Source: CALOBA01 sp942491465 | GTDB taxonomy: Bacteria; Pseudomonadota; Gammaproteobacteria; Chromatiales; Chromatiaceae | DNA: 26,853 nt | Direction of reading: 5' to 3' | Assembly: GCA_942491465.1 (NCBI GenBank) | Contig: CALOBA010000019.1 | Coordinates: 1 to 26,853, forward strand | Shown: positions 1 through 8,203 of the stretch, piece after piece | Numbering within the stretch: the stretch's first letter is position 1 | Layout of the letters: every line of letters starts with the position of its first letter | The notes under the pieces: model-generated | Databases searched by the model: none | Told to the model about the DNA's origin: nothing | Seen by the model: only the letters and a program-made list of their open reading frames with translations | Made by a program: the position numbers and the translations under genes

Positions 1-132
1 GAAGGTAGGAAGGCGAGCGGTTTGCGGGCGACGTGCCTAGGCGAGTGAGGTGGATCAGGTGCGTTGAGGGCGCCTTCGTCGCAGATCCGGAATTTGAACC
101 GCGAAGAACACGAAGGATCGGTCCAGGAAGAG

Positions 133-225
133 GGAACTACGAAACACGCGAAAAGCGCGAAAAAGGGCCGTAAAGCCCGTCCATCCAACTCCCCCTGTCG
201 TATCTTTCGCGTGTTTCGTAGTTCC
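133..225. repeat. Long inverted repeat, 21-bp perfect arms
   Basis: Arms 133-153 and 205-225 are exact reverse complements, beginning GGAACTACGAAACACGCG and ending CGCGTGTTTCGTAGTTCC. The loop is 51 bases. The arms lack any coding context and are AT-richer than the surroundings. Probably a copy of a dispersed intergenic repeat; only one copy is seen in this window. Confidence 0.8.
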
Positions 226-437
226 AAAAAGTAGCGATCGTCCCCGACACGCCGAAAGGGCAGCCCGGACACCGAGCCTCAGCCGGCCTGCCGCAGGCAA
301 GCGGTGTACCGGCGAGTGCTGCTTCCGGCAATCGCCCCGTAGGCGAAAAGCCAAATTCCAGGCGGAGCATGGTCGGCTGGATCAACGGATTTCGACAGGC
401 TAGTGCTTTGCCGCGAAACTGACGAGACCGGCGGCAC

Positions 438-505
438 CTGTGGGAGCGATTTGCAATCGCGACTGCCGCGACGCGGAAGATCGCGACTGCAAGTCGCTCC
501 CACAG
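438..505. repeat. REP-like palindromic element
   Basis: Arms 438-462 and 481-505 pair over 25 bases with two mismatches around an 18-base loop. Each arm begins with TGTGGGAGCGA read outwards, the head typical of REP sequences in Pseudomonas and Xanthomonas relatives. No RAYT transposase gene lies nearby. Confidence 0.75.
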
Positions 506-652
506 CGCCGGTGGCCTCGGGACTTCCGCAGCGCTGCACTAGGGGCGCCCCCGGCAGGTGAAGAACGCGCCCCGCTCGATGCCGGCGCGGGTCAGGGGTG
601 TATCTTGTCCGCATTCCGCGTCTCGCCGACCTGTTGCCCAACGGAGCCTGCC

Positions 653-2023
653 ATGTCCAGCCCTGACCAAATCGCCGACGTCGTCATTCTCGGCGCCGGC
701 CCCGCCGGCCTGTTCGCGGCCATGACCCTGGCCGAGGATCTCGACGTGCTCGTTGTCGACCGCCGCTCCCACGCCGGCGGCGCCGGCGGCTACACCGACG
801 GCAAGCTCAACCTGTCGCCCCACATCGGCCTGGATCTGGGCGAGCTGCGGCTTACCGAGGCGCAGGCGGCGGCGCTGATCGACCAGGTCGACGCCGCCTT
901 CCTCGACCACGGTGCCGACCCCACCGTATACGGCGAGGACGAGGCCGCGGTCCGTGCCTGGCTGGAGCGGGTCTCCTGGGTGCGCCAACGCACGCCCAAG
1001 GGCGACTGGGACATCACCCTGGTGCCGGTCAAGCAGCGCCACATGGGCACCGACTTTGCCCACCGGGTCACCGGGGCCATGGCCGATACCATCCGCACGC
1101 GGGGCGGGCGGGTCGACCTCGGCACCGAGGTGACCGCTATCCATCGCACCGATGAGGGCGGCTTCCGGCTGACCACCGCCGCCGGCGCCATTCAGGCCCG
1201 CTGCCTGCTCGCCTGCCCCGGTCGCGAGGGCGCGCACTGGATGCGCGAGCAGGCGCGCAGCCTCGGCGGCGCCAACACCGGCTGGGGCGCCATCGACATC
1301 GGCTGCCAGGTCGAGGTCGCCGCCGCCGTCTACGACGAGATCACCGTCCCCCTCTACGACCCCAAGCTGGTCTTCGTCACCCCCCACCTACCAGGACCGC
1401 ACCCGCACCTTCTGCACCAACCCCGGCGGTCGGGTGCTCTTCGAGGATCATAAGGTCTTCCGCGTGGTGAACGGCGTAGCGCTGAAGGCGCGCAAGACCG
1501 CCAACACCAACTTTGCCAGTCTCAACACCGTCACCATGACCGAGCCCCTGCAGGACCTGCAGAGATGGGTCGGCAGGTCGCCCGCTTCGCCAACTTCTGG
1601 GGCGGCGGCGACAACCTGGTGGTGCAACGCCGCGGAGATCTGCTCGCCGGGCGACGCTCACGGCTGGAGACCTTCTTCGACGCCACCACCGGCTTCGACA
1701 AGATGACACCGACGCTGCCGCCGGAACCGGGCGTCACCCCGGGGGACATCGCCTTCGCCTATCCCGGACGCATCGTCCGCAACCTGGAAGAAGGCATCGC
1801 GCTGCTCACGCGGGTGCTGCCCGGGGTTGCCCACCCATCGACCACCATCTACATCCCCGAGGTCAAGTTCTACGACGTGCGCTACCCCACCAGCGACGAC
1901 CTGGAGACCAAGGTCCAGGGTCTGTTCGTGGCCGGCGACGGGGCGGGCAAGTCCCGCGGCATCATCGGCGCCGCCGTCAACGGACTGATGGCCGCCGACG
2001 GCATCCGCCGACGCCTGAGCTGA
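653..2023 (+). pseudogene. NAD(P)/FAD-dependent dehydrogenase (COG2509-like), two frameshifts
   Basis: The N-terminus carries the dinucleotide-binding motif GAGPAG (residues 14-19), then DGKLNLSP near 49-56 and VPVKQRH..TDF near 121, and the C-terminus carries GLFVAGDGAG...GIIGAA, all typical of uncharacterised FAD-dependent dehydrogenases. The reading frame is broken twice: at the six-C run 1380-1385, where removing one C restores VTPTYQDRTRTFC, and near 1560-1565, where one base appears to be lost before MGRQVARFANFWGGG. The two changes compensate, so the gene keeps a normal length of about 456 codons. The ATG at 653 is chosen because family similarity starts there, although the frame is open upstream. 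Uncorrected, translation stops at 1453. The function is likely a flavin-dependent oxidoreductase of unknown substrate; the breaks may be real or sequencing errors. Confidence 0.8.
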
Positions 2024-2088
2024 CCGGAGGCCGTTGTCGTGGTCGAGCATGCGTTCACCGCGCTGACGACGGCAATGAGCCCAACCTC

Positions 2089-2104
2089 GGCGGCGTTCGC
2101 CGCC
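2089..2104. terminator. Possible terminator hairpin after the dehydrogenase gene
   Basis: GGCGGC-GTTC-GCCGCC is a perfect 6-bp stem with a four-base loop, 66 bases beyond the stop codon. No U-run follows, so intrinsic termination is uncertain. The rest of 2024-2289 holds no gene; it must contain the mscS promoter. Confidence 0.3.
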
Positions 2105-2289
2105 AACGGCATCCGGGTCTGCGCTCTTGTGCCCCGGTCGGACTGTAAGATGGACGCTTATGCCCCCAATCCCCCTCGACCATGGGTTCTTTAAGGGGCG
2201 CCGCAGCGACAGCCTCAGGCCGGGCCACGGCTCTCCGGATGGTCTCGCACATGTTCCCAACCCCAATCAACATCGACGAAGGAGTCACC

Positions 2290-4167
2290 ATGCGGCCTTG
2301 GCCCCTGTTTGCCCTGCTCATACCCCTCAACCTGCTACCGGCATCCCTGACAGCCGACGAGTCGTCCGCCCCGGAGGCACTGACCACCGTCGACCCGCAA
2401 ATACCGGTTGAGGAGCTGGAGGTGATCCTCAAGCCCCTGACCAGGGGCCAGCTCGTTGTCGAGACCAACGCCTGGCAGGGGCTGGTCCAGACCAAGGCCG
2501 AGCAGATCGCCGCCGCCGAGGTCATCGTCCGGCGCCAGAACAACGAGATCGCCGAGGCGGCGGCCGTGCGCGAGCAGGCCGAACTGGCCAAGGAGCGGCT
2601 TGAGGCGGTGCGCACCCAAGCCGAGGAGGCCAGCGCCAGTGGCGACCCGGATGCCATCGCCGATGTGCAGGAGGCCGCGCGCGAGGCCAAGGAGCAGATG
2701 ACCGAGGTCCAGGCCCATGTCGACGCGGCGGCCGGCGCCGCCGAGCGCACGGCCGCCATGCGCGAGCGCATCGGCGAGCTGCGGCAGGATGGCGCCGACG
2801 CCGGCGCCGAGGACCTGGCGCAGACCGCCGAGGACGCCGCCGGCAGGGTCGCCGACGCCCAAGATGCGATCGACCAGGCCATCGAGCAGGTCGGCAGCGA
2901 CGAGTTGGTGGACGCGGTGCGCGAGGCACGCAGCGCCACCGATCAGGCCGCTGCCGCCACCGCTGCGGTCAGCGCCCAGGCCGATGCCGCCGCCGAGGCG
3001 GCGACCGAGGCGGAGGCAGGCGCCGAGGCGCTGGTGGCCGACGGCGAGGCCAGCCCCGAGCTGCTCGCCCGCGCCGAGGCCCTGGCCGCCGCCGAGGAGG
3101 CCAAGCGCCAAGAAAAGCGCATCCTATTGGAGACCGTCGCGAACATGCGCGAGGAGCGCAAGGTGCTGGTCGATCGTCTCAAGGCGGCGCTCGCGGCGCT
3201 GGAGGCCAAGACCGCCGACAGCGATGCCGACACGCTCGCCCTGATCACCGACCACCGGCTCTACATCCGCGCCATCTCCGGTGTCGATGTAGATGTCCAG
3301 GACACCACCTCGGCCTGGATCGCCATCAGGGGCTGGGTCACCTCCGAGGAGGGCGGCATCCGACTGGGCCTGAATCTGCTGCGCTTCTTCGGCGTGCTGA
3401 TCGCCGCCTGGGTGCTGTCGCGGCTGCTCAGCGCCGGTATCCACCGCGGCTTGCGCAGGGTGCGCGGCACCTCGCGGCTGCTGGAGGATTTCCTGGTCAA
3501 GATGACGCGCTGGGTGGTCATGGCCGTCGGCGTCATCATGGCCCTGGCCGCGCTGGAGGTCAGCGTCGGCCCGTTGCTCGCCGTCGTCGGCGCCGCCGGC
3601 TTCGTCATCGCCTTCGCCCTGCAGGACTCGCTGAGCAACTTCGCCAGCGGCATCATGATCCTCCTGTTCCGGCCGTTCGACGTCGGTGACGTCGTCGATG
3701 CCGGCGGCGCCTCAGGCTCGGTCAAGTCGATGAACCTGATCTCCACCACCATCAAGACCTTCGACAACAAGATCATGGTGGTGCCCAACAACAAGATCTT
3801 CGGCGACGTGATCACCAACGCCACCGGGGTGGGCGAGCGCCGCGTCGATATGGAATTCGGCATCGCCTACGACGCCGACATCGACCAGGCCCAGGCGATC
3901 TTGGAGGAAGTCATCGGCGCGCACCCGCAGGTCCTCAAAGACCCGGCCCCGACCATCGCCCTGCATACCCTTGGCGACAGCTCGGTCAACTTCATCGTCC
4001 GCCCCTGGACGCGCACCGCCGACTACTGGGGTGTCTACTGGGACATCACCAAGACGGTGAAGAAGCGCTTCGACGCCGCCGGCATCGGCATCCCCTTCCC
4101 GCAGCGCGACGTTCACCTGTATCTGCATGGCAGCGCCGAGCAGCTGGTGGCCAAGCAGGGCGGCTGA
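2290..4167 (+). CDS. MscS-family mechanosensitive channel with long periplasmic coiled coil
   Basis: 625 residues. A signal peptide (MRPWPLFALLIPLNLLPASLTA) is followed by about 300 Ala/Glu/Gln-rich residues predicted to be coiled coil (roughly 60-325), then hydrophobic segments near 360-382 and 407-425, and the pore-lining helix with the MscS signature (AVVGAAGFVIAFALQDSLSN, about 430-450). The beta domain follows (FRPFDVGDVV, VPNNKIFGDVITN) and the C-terminal alpha/beta domain ends in IPFPQRDVHLY. The family releases small solutes on hypo-osmotic shock. The extension makes it far longer than the roughly 290 residues of E. coli MscS, closer to the multi-domain YbdG/MscK-type group, although the sequence is not enough to assign a paralogue. 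The ATG at 2290 is chosen over the upstream ATG at 2182 because GAAGGAG sits 6 bases before it and a signal peptide follows. Confidence 0.9.
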   Translation: MRPWPLFALLIPLNLLPASLTADESSAPEALTTVDPQIPVEELEVILKPLTRGQLVVETNAWQGLVQTKAEQIAAAEVIVRRQNNEIAEAAAVREQAELAKERLEAVRTQAEEASASGDPDAIADVQEAAREAKEQMTEVQAHVDAAAGAAERTAAMRERIGELRQDGADAGAEDLAQTAEDAAGRVADAQDAIDQAIEQVGSDELVDAVREARSATDQAAAATAAVSAQADAAAEAATEAEAGAEALVADGEASPELLARAEALAAAEEAKRQEKRILLETVANMREERKVLVDRLKAALAALEAKTADSDADTLALITDHRLYIRAISGVDVDVQDTTSAWIAIRGWVTSEEGGIRLGLNLLRFFGVLIAAWVLSRLLSAGIHRGLRRVRGTSRLLEDFLVKMTRWVVMAVGVIMALAALEVSVGPLLAVVGAAGFVIAFALQDSLSNFASGIMILLFRPFDVGDVVDAGGASGSVKSMNLISTTIKTFDNKIMVVPNNKIFGDVITNATGVGERRVDMEFGIAYDADIDQAQAILEEVIGAHPQVLKDPAPTIALHTLGDSSVNFIVRPWTRTADYWGVYWDITKTVKKRFDAAGIGIPFPQRDVHLYLHGSAEQLVAKQGG

Positions 4168-4170
4168 GCC

Positions 4171-4220
4171 GGCCCCGCCTCGGCGGCCGATCCGCCGCGA
4201 TCGGTCCGTGGGGCGGGGCC
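4171..4220. terminator. GC inverted repeat between convergent genes
   Basis: GGCCCCGCC (4171-4179) pairs perfectly with GGCGGGGCC (4212-4220). It fills the 57-base gap between the convergent mscS and bluB genes, suggesting a bidirectional stop for transcription. No T-tract is present and the loop is long, so this is tentative. Confidence 0.4.
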
Positions 4221-4224
4221 CCCG

Positions 4225-4890
4225 CTATTGCCCTGCCGGACGCCAGCCCTCCTCATGGATCAAGGCGTCCAGGTCCAGCCTGGGCAGCCAGCCCCGTGCT
4301 TCGAGTTCGGGCTGGTCATGAAAGAAGGCGACATAGCCGACGCAGAGGTAGGCGATGGGAATCACATGCTCGGGGATTGCCAAGATCCCGCGCAGGGCGT
4401 CGTTGTGGATGATGCTGACCCAACCGACACCGAGATTCTCGGCCCGTGCCGCCAGCCAGAGGTTCTGCACGGCGCAAACGGCGCTGTACAGGTCCATCTC
4501 CGGGGTTGCGGTGCGGCCGATGACAACGGGCCCGGTGCGGGTGCGGTCGCAGGTCACGCAGATGCCGAGCGGCGCCTCCAGGATGCCCTCCAGCTTGAGG
4601 GCGCGATAGCGTTGCGCCCGCGCGTCATCGAACAGCTCCGCCGCCTGCTCGTGGGCGATGGTGAAGGCGTCCTTGATGCGCTGCTTGGTCTCCCGCTTGC
4701 GCACCAACACGAAATCCCAGGGCTGCATGAAGCCGACGCTCGGGGCATGGTGAGCCGCCGTCAGGACACGCCGCAGCACATCATCGGGGATCGGGTCGGA
4801 TTGGAATTCGCCGCGGACATCGCGGCGGGAGAAGATCGTTTTATAGACCGCGTCGCGTTCTTCGGGGGTGATAATCAATCGATACTCCAA
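4225..4890 (-). CDS. bluB: 5,6-dimethylbenzimidazole synthase BluB
   Basis: 221 residues of the nitroreductase-like flavin fold. BluB cleaves reduced FMN with oxygen to make dimethylbenzimidazole, the lower ligand of vitamin B12. Diagnostic segments are FSRRDVRGEF (20-29), HAPSVGFMQPWDFV (48-61), CDRTRTGPVVIGR and YSAVCAVQNLWLAARAENLGVGWVSI. These are characteristic of BluB rather than general nitroreductases. The start appears to be TTG at 4890 (MEYRLIITPEER): no in-frame ATG lies upstream before a stop, and the ribosome binding site is weak, so the start is less certain than the identity. It lies 129 bases downstream of mdh on the same strand, possibly in the same unit. No other cobalamin gene and no recognisable cobalamin riboswitch are in the window. 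Purple bacteria need B12 for methionine and bacteriochlorophyll synthesis. Confidence 0.9.
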   Translation of the reverse strand: MEYRLIITPEERDAVYKTIFSRRDVRGEFQSDPIPDDVLRRVLTAAHHAPSVGFMQPWDFVLVRKRETKQRIKDAFTIAHEQAAELFDDARAQRYRALKLEGILEAPLGICVTCDRTRTGPVVIGRTATPEMDLYSAVCAVQNLWLAARAENLGVGWVSIIHNDALRGILAIPEHVIPIAYLCVGYVAFFHDQPELEARGWLPRLDLDALIHEEGWRPAGQ

Positions 4891-5019
4891 GGCGCCGAAA
4901 CCGCAGAGACCCGAGCAATTACGGCATGGACGGGCATCCCCGATGTGGGGAAATGCCGTGGTCGCCGCTGGGCGATCTCTGCGGCTCGGCGGCGCAGGCG
5001 AAGCGCCGTACGCGCCAGT

Positions 5020-5955
5020 CTACAGCCCGGTCTCGCCGACGGTCTTCTTGACCGAGGCGATGGTGGAGTCGAGCATCGCGCGCTCGTCGTCGCTCAGCGG
5101 GAAGTCGATGACGCGCTCGATGCCGCCGGCACCGATGACCGTGGGCACGCCGATAAACAGCCCGTCGACGCCGAACTCGCCCTCGCAGAGCGCGGCGGCG
5201 GAGATGACCCGCTTCTTGTCCTTGAGGTAGGCATCAACCATCTCGAAGCAGGACTGGGCAGGGCTGATATAGGCGCTGCCGATGCCGTAGAGATTGACCA
5301 GCTCGGTACCGGCGTCGCGGGTGCGCTGGACGATGGACGCGATCTGCTCGGCGCTCAGCAGATCGGTGATGGGCACGCCGGCAACGGTGGCGGTACGCAC
5401 CAGCGGGACCATGCTGGGGCCGTGGCCGCCGAGGACGGTGGCGCAGACGTCCTTGTTGGACAGCCCGGTCTCCATGGCGATGAACGCGCGGAAGCGCCCG
5501 CCGTCCAGGGCCCCGGCCATGCCGCAGACGCGCTGCTTGGGCAGGCCGGAGAGCTTGTGGAAGGCGTAGACCATGGCATCCAGCGGGTTGGTGGTCAGGA
5601 TGACGAAGGCATCGGGGGCATGGGCCTTGACCGCCTCGGCAACGCCGCGGGTGATCTTGAGGTTGACGTTGAGCAGGTCGTCGCGGGACATGCCGGGCTT
5701 GCGCGGCACGCCGGCGGTGACCACGACGACATCGCAGCCCTCGAGGGCTGCGAAGTCGCCGGCGCCCACCAGCTTGGCGTCCTGACCACCGTGGGGCAGA
5801 CCCTCGGCGATGTCCAGTGCCTTGCCGGCGACGAAATCGCCCTTTTCCGGGATATCGACGATGGTCACGTCGCCCAGCTCATGCTCGGCGAGCAGCAGCG
5901 CCAGGATGCCGCCGATCTGGCCGCCGCCGACGACGGCAATCTTGTTCCGTTTCAT
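5020..5955 (-). CDS. mdh: Malate dehydrogenase (LDH-like type)
   Basis: 311 residues, full length for the LDH-like malate dehydrogenases. It interconverts malate and oxaloacetate with NAD. The Rossmann motif is GGGQIG (10-15), Asp34 at the end of the second strand favours NAD over NADP, GVPRKPGMSR (82-91) contains the substrate-discriminating Arg85 of malate enzymes together with Arg91, TTNPLDAM (121-128) is the conserved turn, and the catalytic His178 lies in GGHGPSM. The ATG at 5955 has AAGGGG upstream. It starts 33 bases after sdhE stops on the same strand, so succinate/fumarate and malate/oxaloacetate steps are probably co-transcribed. Fumarase is absent from the window. Confidence 0.95.
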   Translation of the reverse strand: MKRNKIAVVGGGQIGGILALLLAEHELGDVTIVDIPEKGDFVAGKALDIAEGLPHGGQDAKLVGAGDFAALEGCDVVVVTAGVPRKPGMSRDDLLNVNLKITRGVAEAVKAHAPDAFVILTTNPLDAMVYAFHKLSGLPKQRVCGMAGALDGGRFRAFIAMETGLSNKDVCATVLGGHGPSMVPLVRTATVAGVPITDLLSAEQIASIVQRTRDAGTELVNLYGIGSAYISPAQSCFEMVDAYLKDKKRVISAAALCEGEFGVDGLFIGVPTVIGAGGIERVIDFPLSDDERAMLDSTIASVKKTVGETGL

Positions 5956-5988
5956 GACTTGATAAGACCCCTTGGTCGTTCGTTTTGG

Positions 5989-6948
5989 TTAGAGCCGGAC
6001 GCTGACCGGCACCGTATGGAAATCGAGCTTCATGTCCTCGGCGCTCATGCCGCAGGCCAGTCCCACCAGCTCGGGCAGGTAGAGCACGGGCATCTGGAAG
6101 TCCTTGCCGGCGGCGGCGACGGCCTTGGGCTGGACGCCGTCGAGGTTCTTGAAGCAGAGCGGACAGGAGGTGACCATCAGGTCCACGTCCTGCTTGTGCG
6201 CACCCTCGAGCACGTTGCCGGTCATGGTCTTGGAGATCTCCGGGTTGGGCCAGGCGCCATGATAGCCGCAGCAGGCGTTGCGGGTCTCGTAGTCGACGAT
6301 GTCGGCGCCGAGCACGCGCAGCACGTCCTCCAGCGAGGTCGGGTTGTCGGAGGACTCGTAGCCCTGGATGTCCGCCGGGTTGCGGGTATGGCAGCCGTAG
6401 AACGAGGCCACGCGCAGCCCGTGCAGGGGATGGGTGACGCGGTCGGCGAGCTTCTGCAGGCCGACGTCCTGGGCCAGGATGTACAGGGTGTGGGTGAGCT
6501 TGGCCTCGCCCTTGTACTCGATGTCGTCGACGGCCAGGATCTCGTTGACCTGGTCCAACAGCTTGGTGTCTTCGTCCAGGCGCTTCTGCACGTTGGAGAT
6601 GACGTTGAAGCAGGTCGAGCAGGGGGTGAAGAACGGCAGCCCCATGCGCTCGGCGGCGGCCATGTTGCGGGCGTTGATGGCGAGCGAGGCCAGCTCGGAG
6701 CGCTCCTCGATGACGCCGGCGCCGCAGCAGACCGCATCCGGGATCAGGTGCAGGTCCACGTCGACCTTGTCGAACACCTGGCAGAGGATGTCGAAGAAGC
6801 GGGCATCGGCGCCCTGGAAGCAGCAGCCCGAGTAGAAGGCGTAGTGCAGGCGTCCGTCATCGGTGGGGATGGCCACCGGGCCATCCGGGGCGGCCTCCGG
6901 CGACAGGTCGCCGACCAGATTGCGGGCATCGATCGTGGCGCTGCTCAT
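5989..6948 (-). CDS. HdrB-like CCG-domain subunit of succinate dehydrogenase/fumarate reductase (SdhE type)
   Basis: 319 residues with two cysteine-rich CCG domains. The first uses C42/C43, C74-C75, C110 and C113 (FYSGCC, AVCCGAG, TPCSTC); the second C186, C226-C227, C262 and C265 (FYGCHTRN, ACCGYHGAW, TSCPLC). This is the domain of heterodisulfide reductase subunit B, where paired CCG motifs bind non-cubane iron-sulfur clusters. Downstream of sdhAB it identifies the non-classical (type E) complex, in which this protein takes the place of hydrophobic cytochrome anchors. No transmembrane segment is visible, so attachment to the membrane would be peripheral. The ATG at 6948 overlaps the sdhB stop (ATGA) and has AGGAGGT upstream, indicating translational coupling. 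This SdhE is unrelated to the flavinylation factor of the same name. Confidence 0.88.
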   Translation of the reverse strand: MSSATIDARNLVGDLSPEAAPDGPVAIPTDDGRLHYAFYSGCCFQGADARFFDILCQVFDKVDVDLHLIPDAVCCGAGVIEERSELASLAINARNMAAAERMGLPFFTPCSTCFNVISNVQKRLDEDTKLLDQVNEILAVDDIEYKGEAKLTHTLYILAQDVGLQKLADRVTHPLHGLRVASFYGCHTRNPADIQGYESSDNPTSLEDVLRVLGADIVDYETRNACCGYHGAWPNPEISKTMTGNVLEGAHKQDVDLMVTSCPLCFKNLDGVQPKAVAAAGKDFQMPVLYLPELVGLACGMSAEDMKLDFHTVPVSVRL

Positions 6949-7978
6949 GGCTTGACCTCCTGCGACTTGGCTTGACGGGCCTGTTCGGCCTCGACCTCTC
7001 GGACCTTCTCCAGCACCTTGGCGGCGCCGTCCTTGCCGTCGAGGGTGCAGACGCGGCGGGTCGGCTCGATGCCGTGCTTCTCCAGTCCCTTCTCGGCCGC
7101 CTCGATGGCATCCCAACCGCGGGTGCCGAAGACCACCACCGGCAGCATCGGCTTATTGACCTGACCGAACTTCTCGATGTCGGCCACATAGGCCTTGGCG
7201 CGGCGGGACCCGGGGTGTCCTGGATGCCGTCGTCGATGGTCAGCTTGCGGGCGCGGCGGATGGTATCCGCCGGGCGGGTGTCCTTGGGGCAGACGCGGAT
7301 GCACTTGCGGCACTGCACGCAGGACCAGAGCCCTTGGTCGATGGCCGCCTGGTCGCGGGTACCTCTGAAGTTGTCGCGGGTGTCCACCGAGAAGCGGTAG
7401 GCCTTGGCAAAGGTCAGCGGACCGGCGTAGCCCTTGTCGGCCTTGACCGACGAGCAGGCCGAGTAACAGGCGCCGCAGAGGATACAGTCGGTCATGTAGT
7501 CGAACTGGTTGAGCTCGTCCTGGCTCATCAGCGATTCACGGTCCAGGGCCTCGGGCACCCGTTCCGGGTTCTCGATGAGATACGGGTGCATCTTCGCCAG
7601 GCGGTCGATGATCGGGTCGATATCCACCACCAGGTCGCGCAGCACCGGCAGGCTGGCCATCGGCGTGATGGTTACCGAGCCGGCGCGAAAGTCCTTGAGG
7701 ATGGGCAGCAGCTGGGTGGAGCAGGCGAGCACCGAGCGGCCGTTCACGCGCACCGTGCAGGAGCCGCAGATGGCCGAGCGGCAGAAGGCGCGGAAGGTCA
7801 GGCTGCTGTCTTGGGTGTCCTTGATCCGGCGCAGGGCCGAGAGGACGGTCATGCCGGTGTCGACCTCGAGCTTGAAGTTGTCGTAGTACGGCGAGCGGTC
7901 TTTGCCCGGGGTGAAGCGCTGGATGCGGATGTTCGCCAGCATGCTCTCCCGGACGGGAGTGATCTTAGCGGGTGCCAT
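6945..7978 (-). pseudogene. sdhB: Succinate dehydrogenase/fumarate reductase iron-sulfur subunit, one frameshift
   Basis: About 344 codons if repaired. Residues C66, C71, C74 and C86 form the plant-type [2Fe-2S] site (FCRSAICGSC). C165, C168, C171 and C175 (CILCGAC) and C220, C223, C226 and C230 (CVQCRKCIRVCPK) follow. Classical SdhB has no cysteine at the position of C223 and binds a [3Fe-4S] cluster there, so this protein should carry two [4Fe-4S] clusters, as in type E enzymes. The frame breaks after TIDDGIQDTPG near 7208-7215; one missing base restores SRRAKAYVADIEKFGQVNK and a C-terminal extension of about 85 residues up to the ATGA overlap with sdhE. The start at 7978 has GGGAGG upstream. 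The Fe-S domain lies before the break, and the flanking subunits are intact, so this may be a sequencing error or a recent lesion. Confidence 0.85.
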
Positions 7979-8203
7979 GGATTGCCTCCCGGAGTCTCCT
8001 CCGGCACAGGTGGGTACAGCGTGGTCTTGTTGTGATGCGATTGCGTTTGGGCTCGGCGCCCTGGTCAGTGCCAACCGCAGCGCCGCGAAGACACGGCGTC
8101 AGCGCGGGCCCGGTCTTCAAATACTGTCGGGGCGAGGCGGCCCCTGCGATGGCTCTGCGGTTGGGCGACCCGTGAACCATCCCTGCCCCGGGCCGCAACG
8201 GGC
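7979..8203. other. Gap between sdhA and sdhB, no gene seen
   Basis: 225 bases separate the sdhA stop from the sdhB start. No hydrophobic open frame is present on the minus strand, so no cytochrome b or anchor gene is hidden here. The only recognised element is the sdhB ribosome binding site next to 7978. The gap is unusually long for genes of one complex. Confidence 0.5.

Larger units (their letters stand above)
1..652. other. Intergenic region with repeats, no gene
   Basis: I see no credible coding sequence here; the open frames on both strands have no recognisable domain and run through repeats. The stretch contains a perfect 21-bp inverted repeat (133-153 / 205-225), a stretch at 97-118 of the form AACCGCGAAGAACACGAAGG, which resembles dispersed repeats I recall from related gammaproteobacteria, and a REP-like hairpin (438-505). 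The promoter of the downstream dehydrogenase gene presumably lies after 505, but no convincing -35/-10 pair is evident. Confidence 0.6.

Noticed and set aside
4891..5019. Cobalamin riboswitch upstream of bluB
   Set aside because: I could not find a B12-box-like sequence or the expected fold in these 129 bases.
4228..6975. 915-codon open frame on the plus strand opposite bluB, mdh and sdhE
   Set aside because: It spans three well-conserved genes on the other strand and shows only low-complexity translation.
7979..8203. Hidden sdhC/sdhD or sdhF gene between sdhA and sdhB
   Set aside because: No hydrophobic or otherwise convincing open frame on the minus strand.
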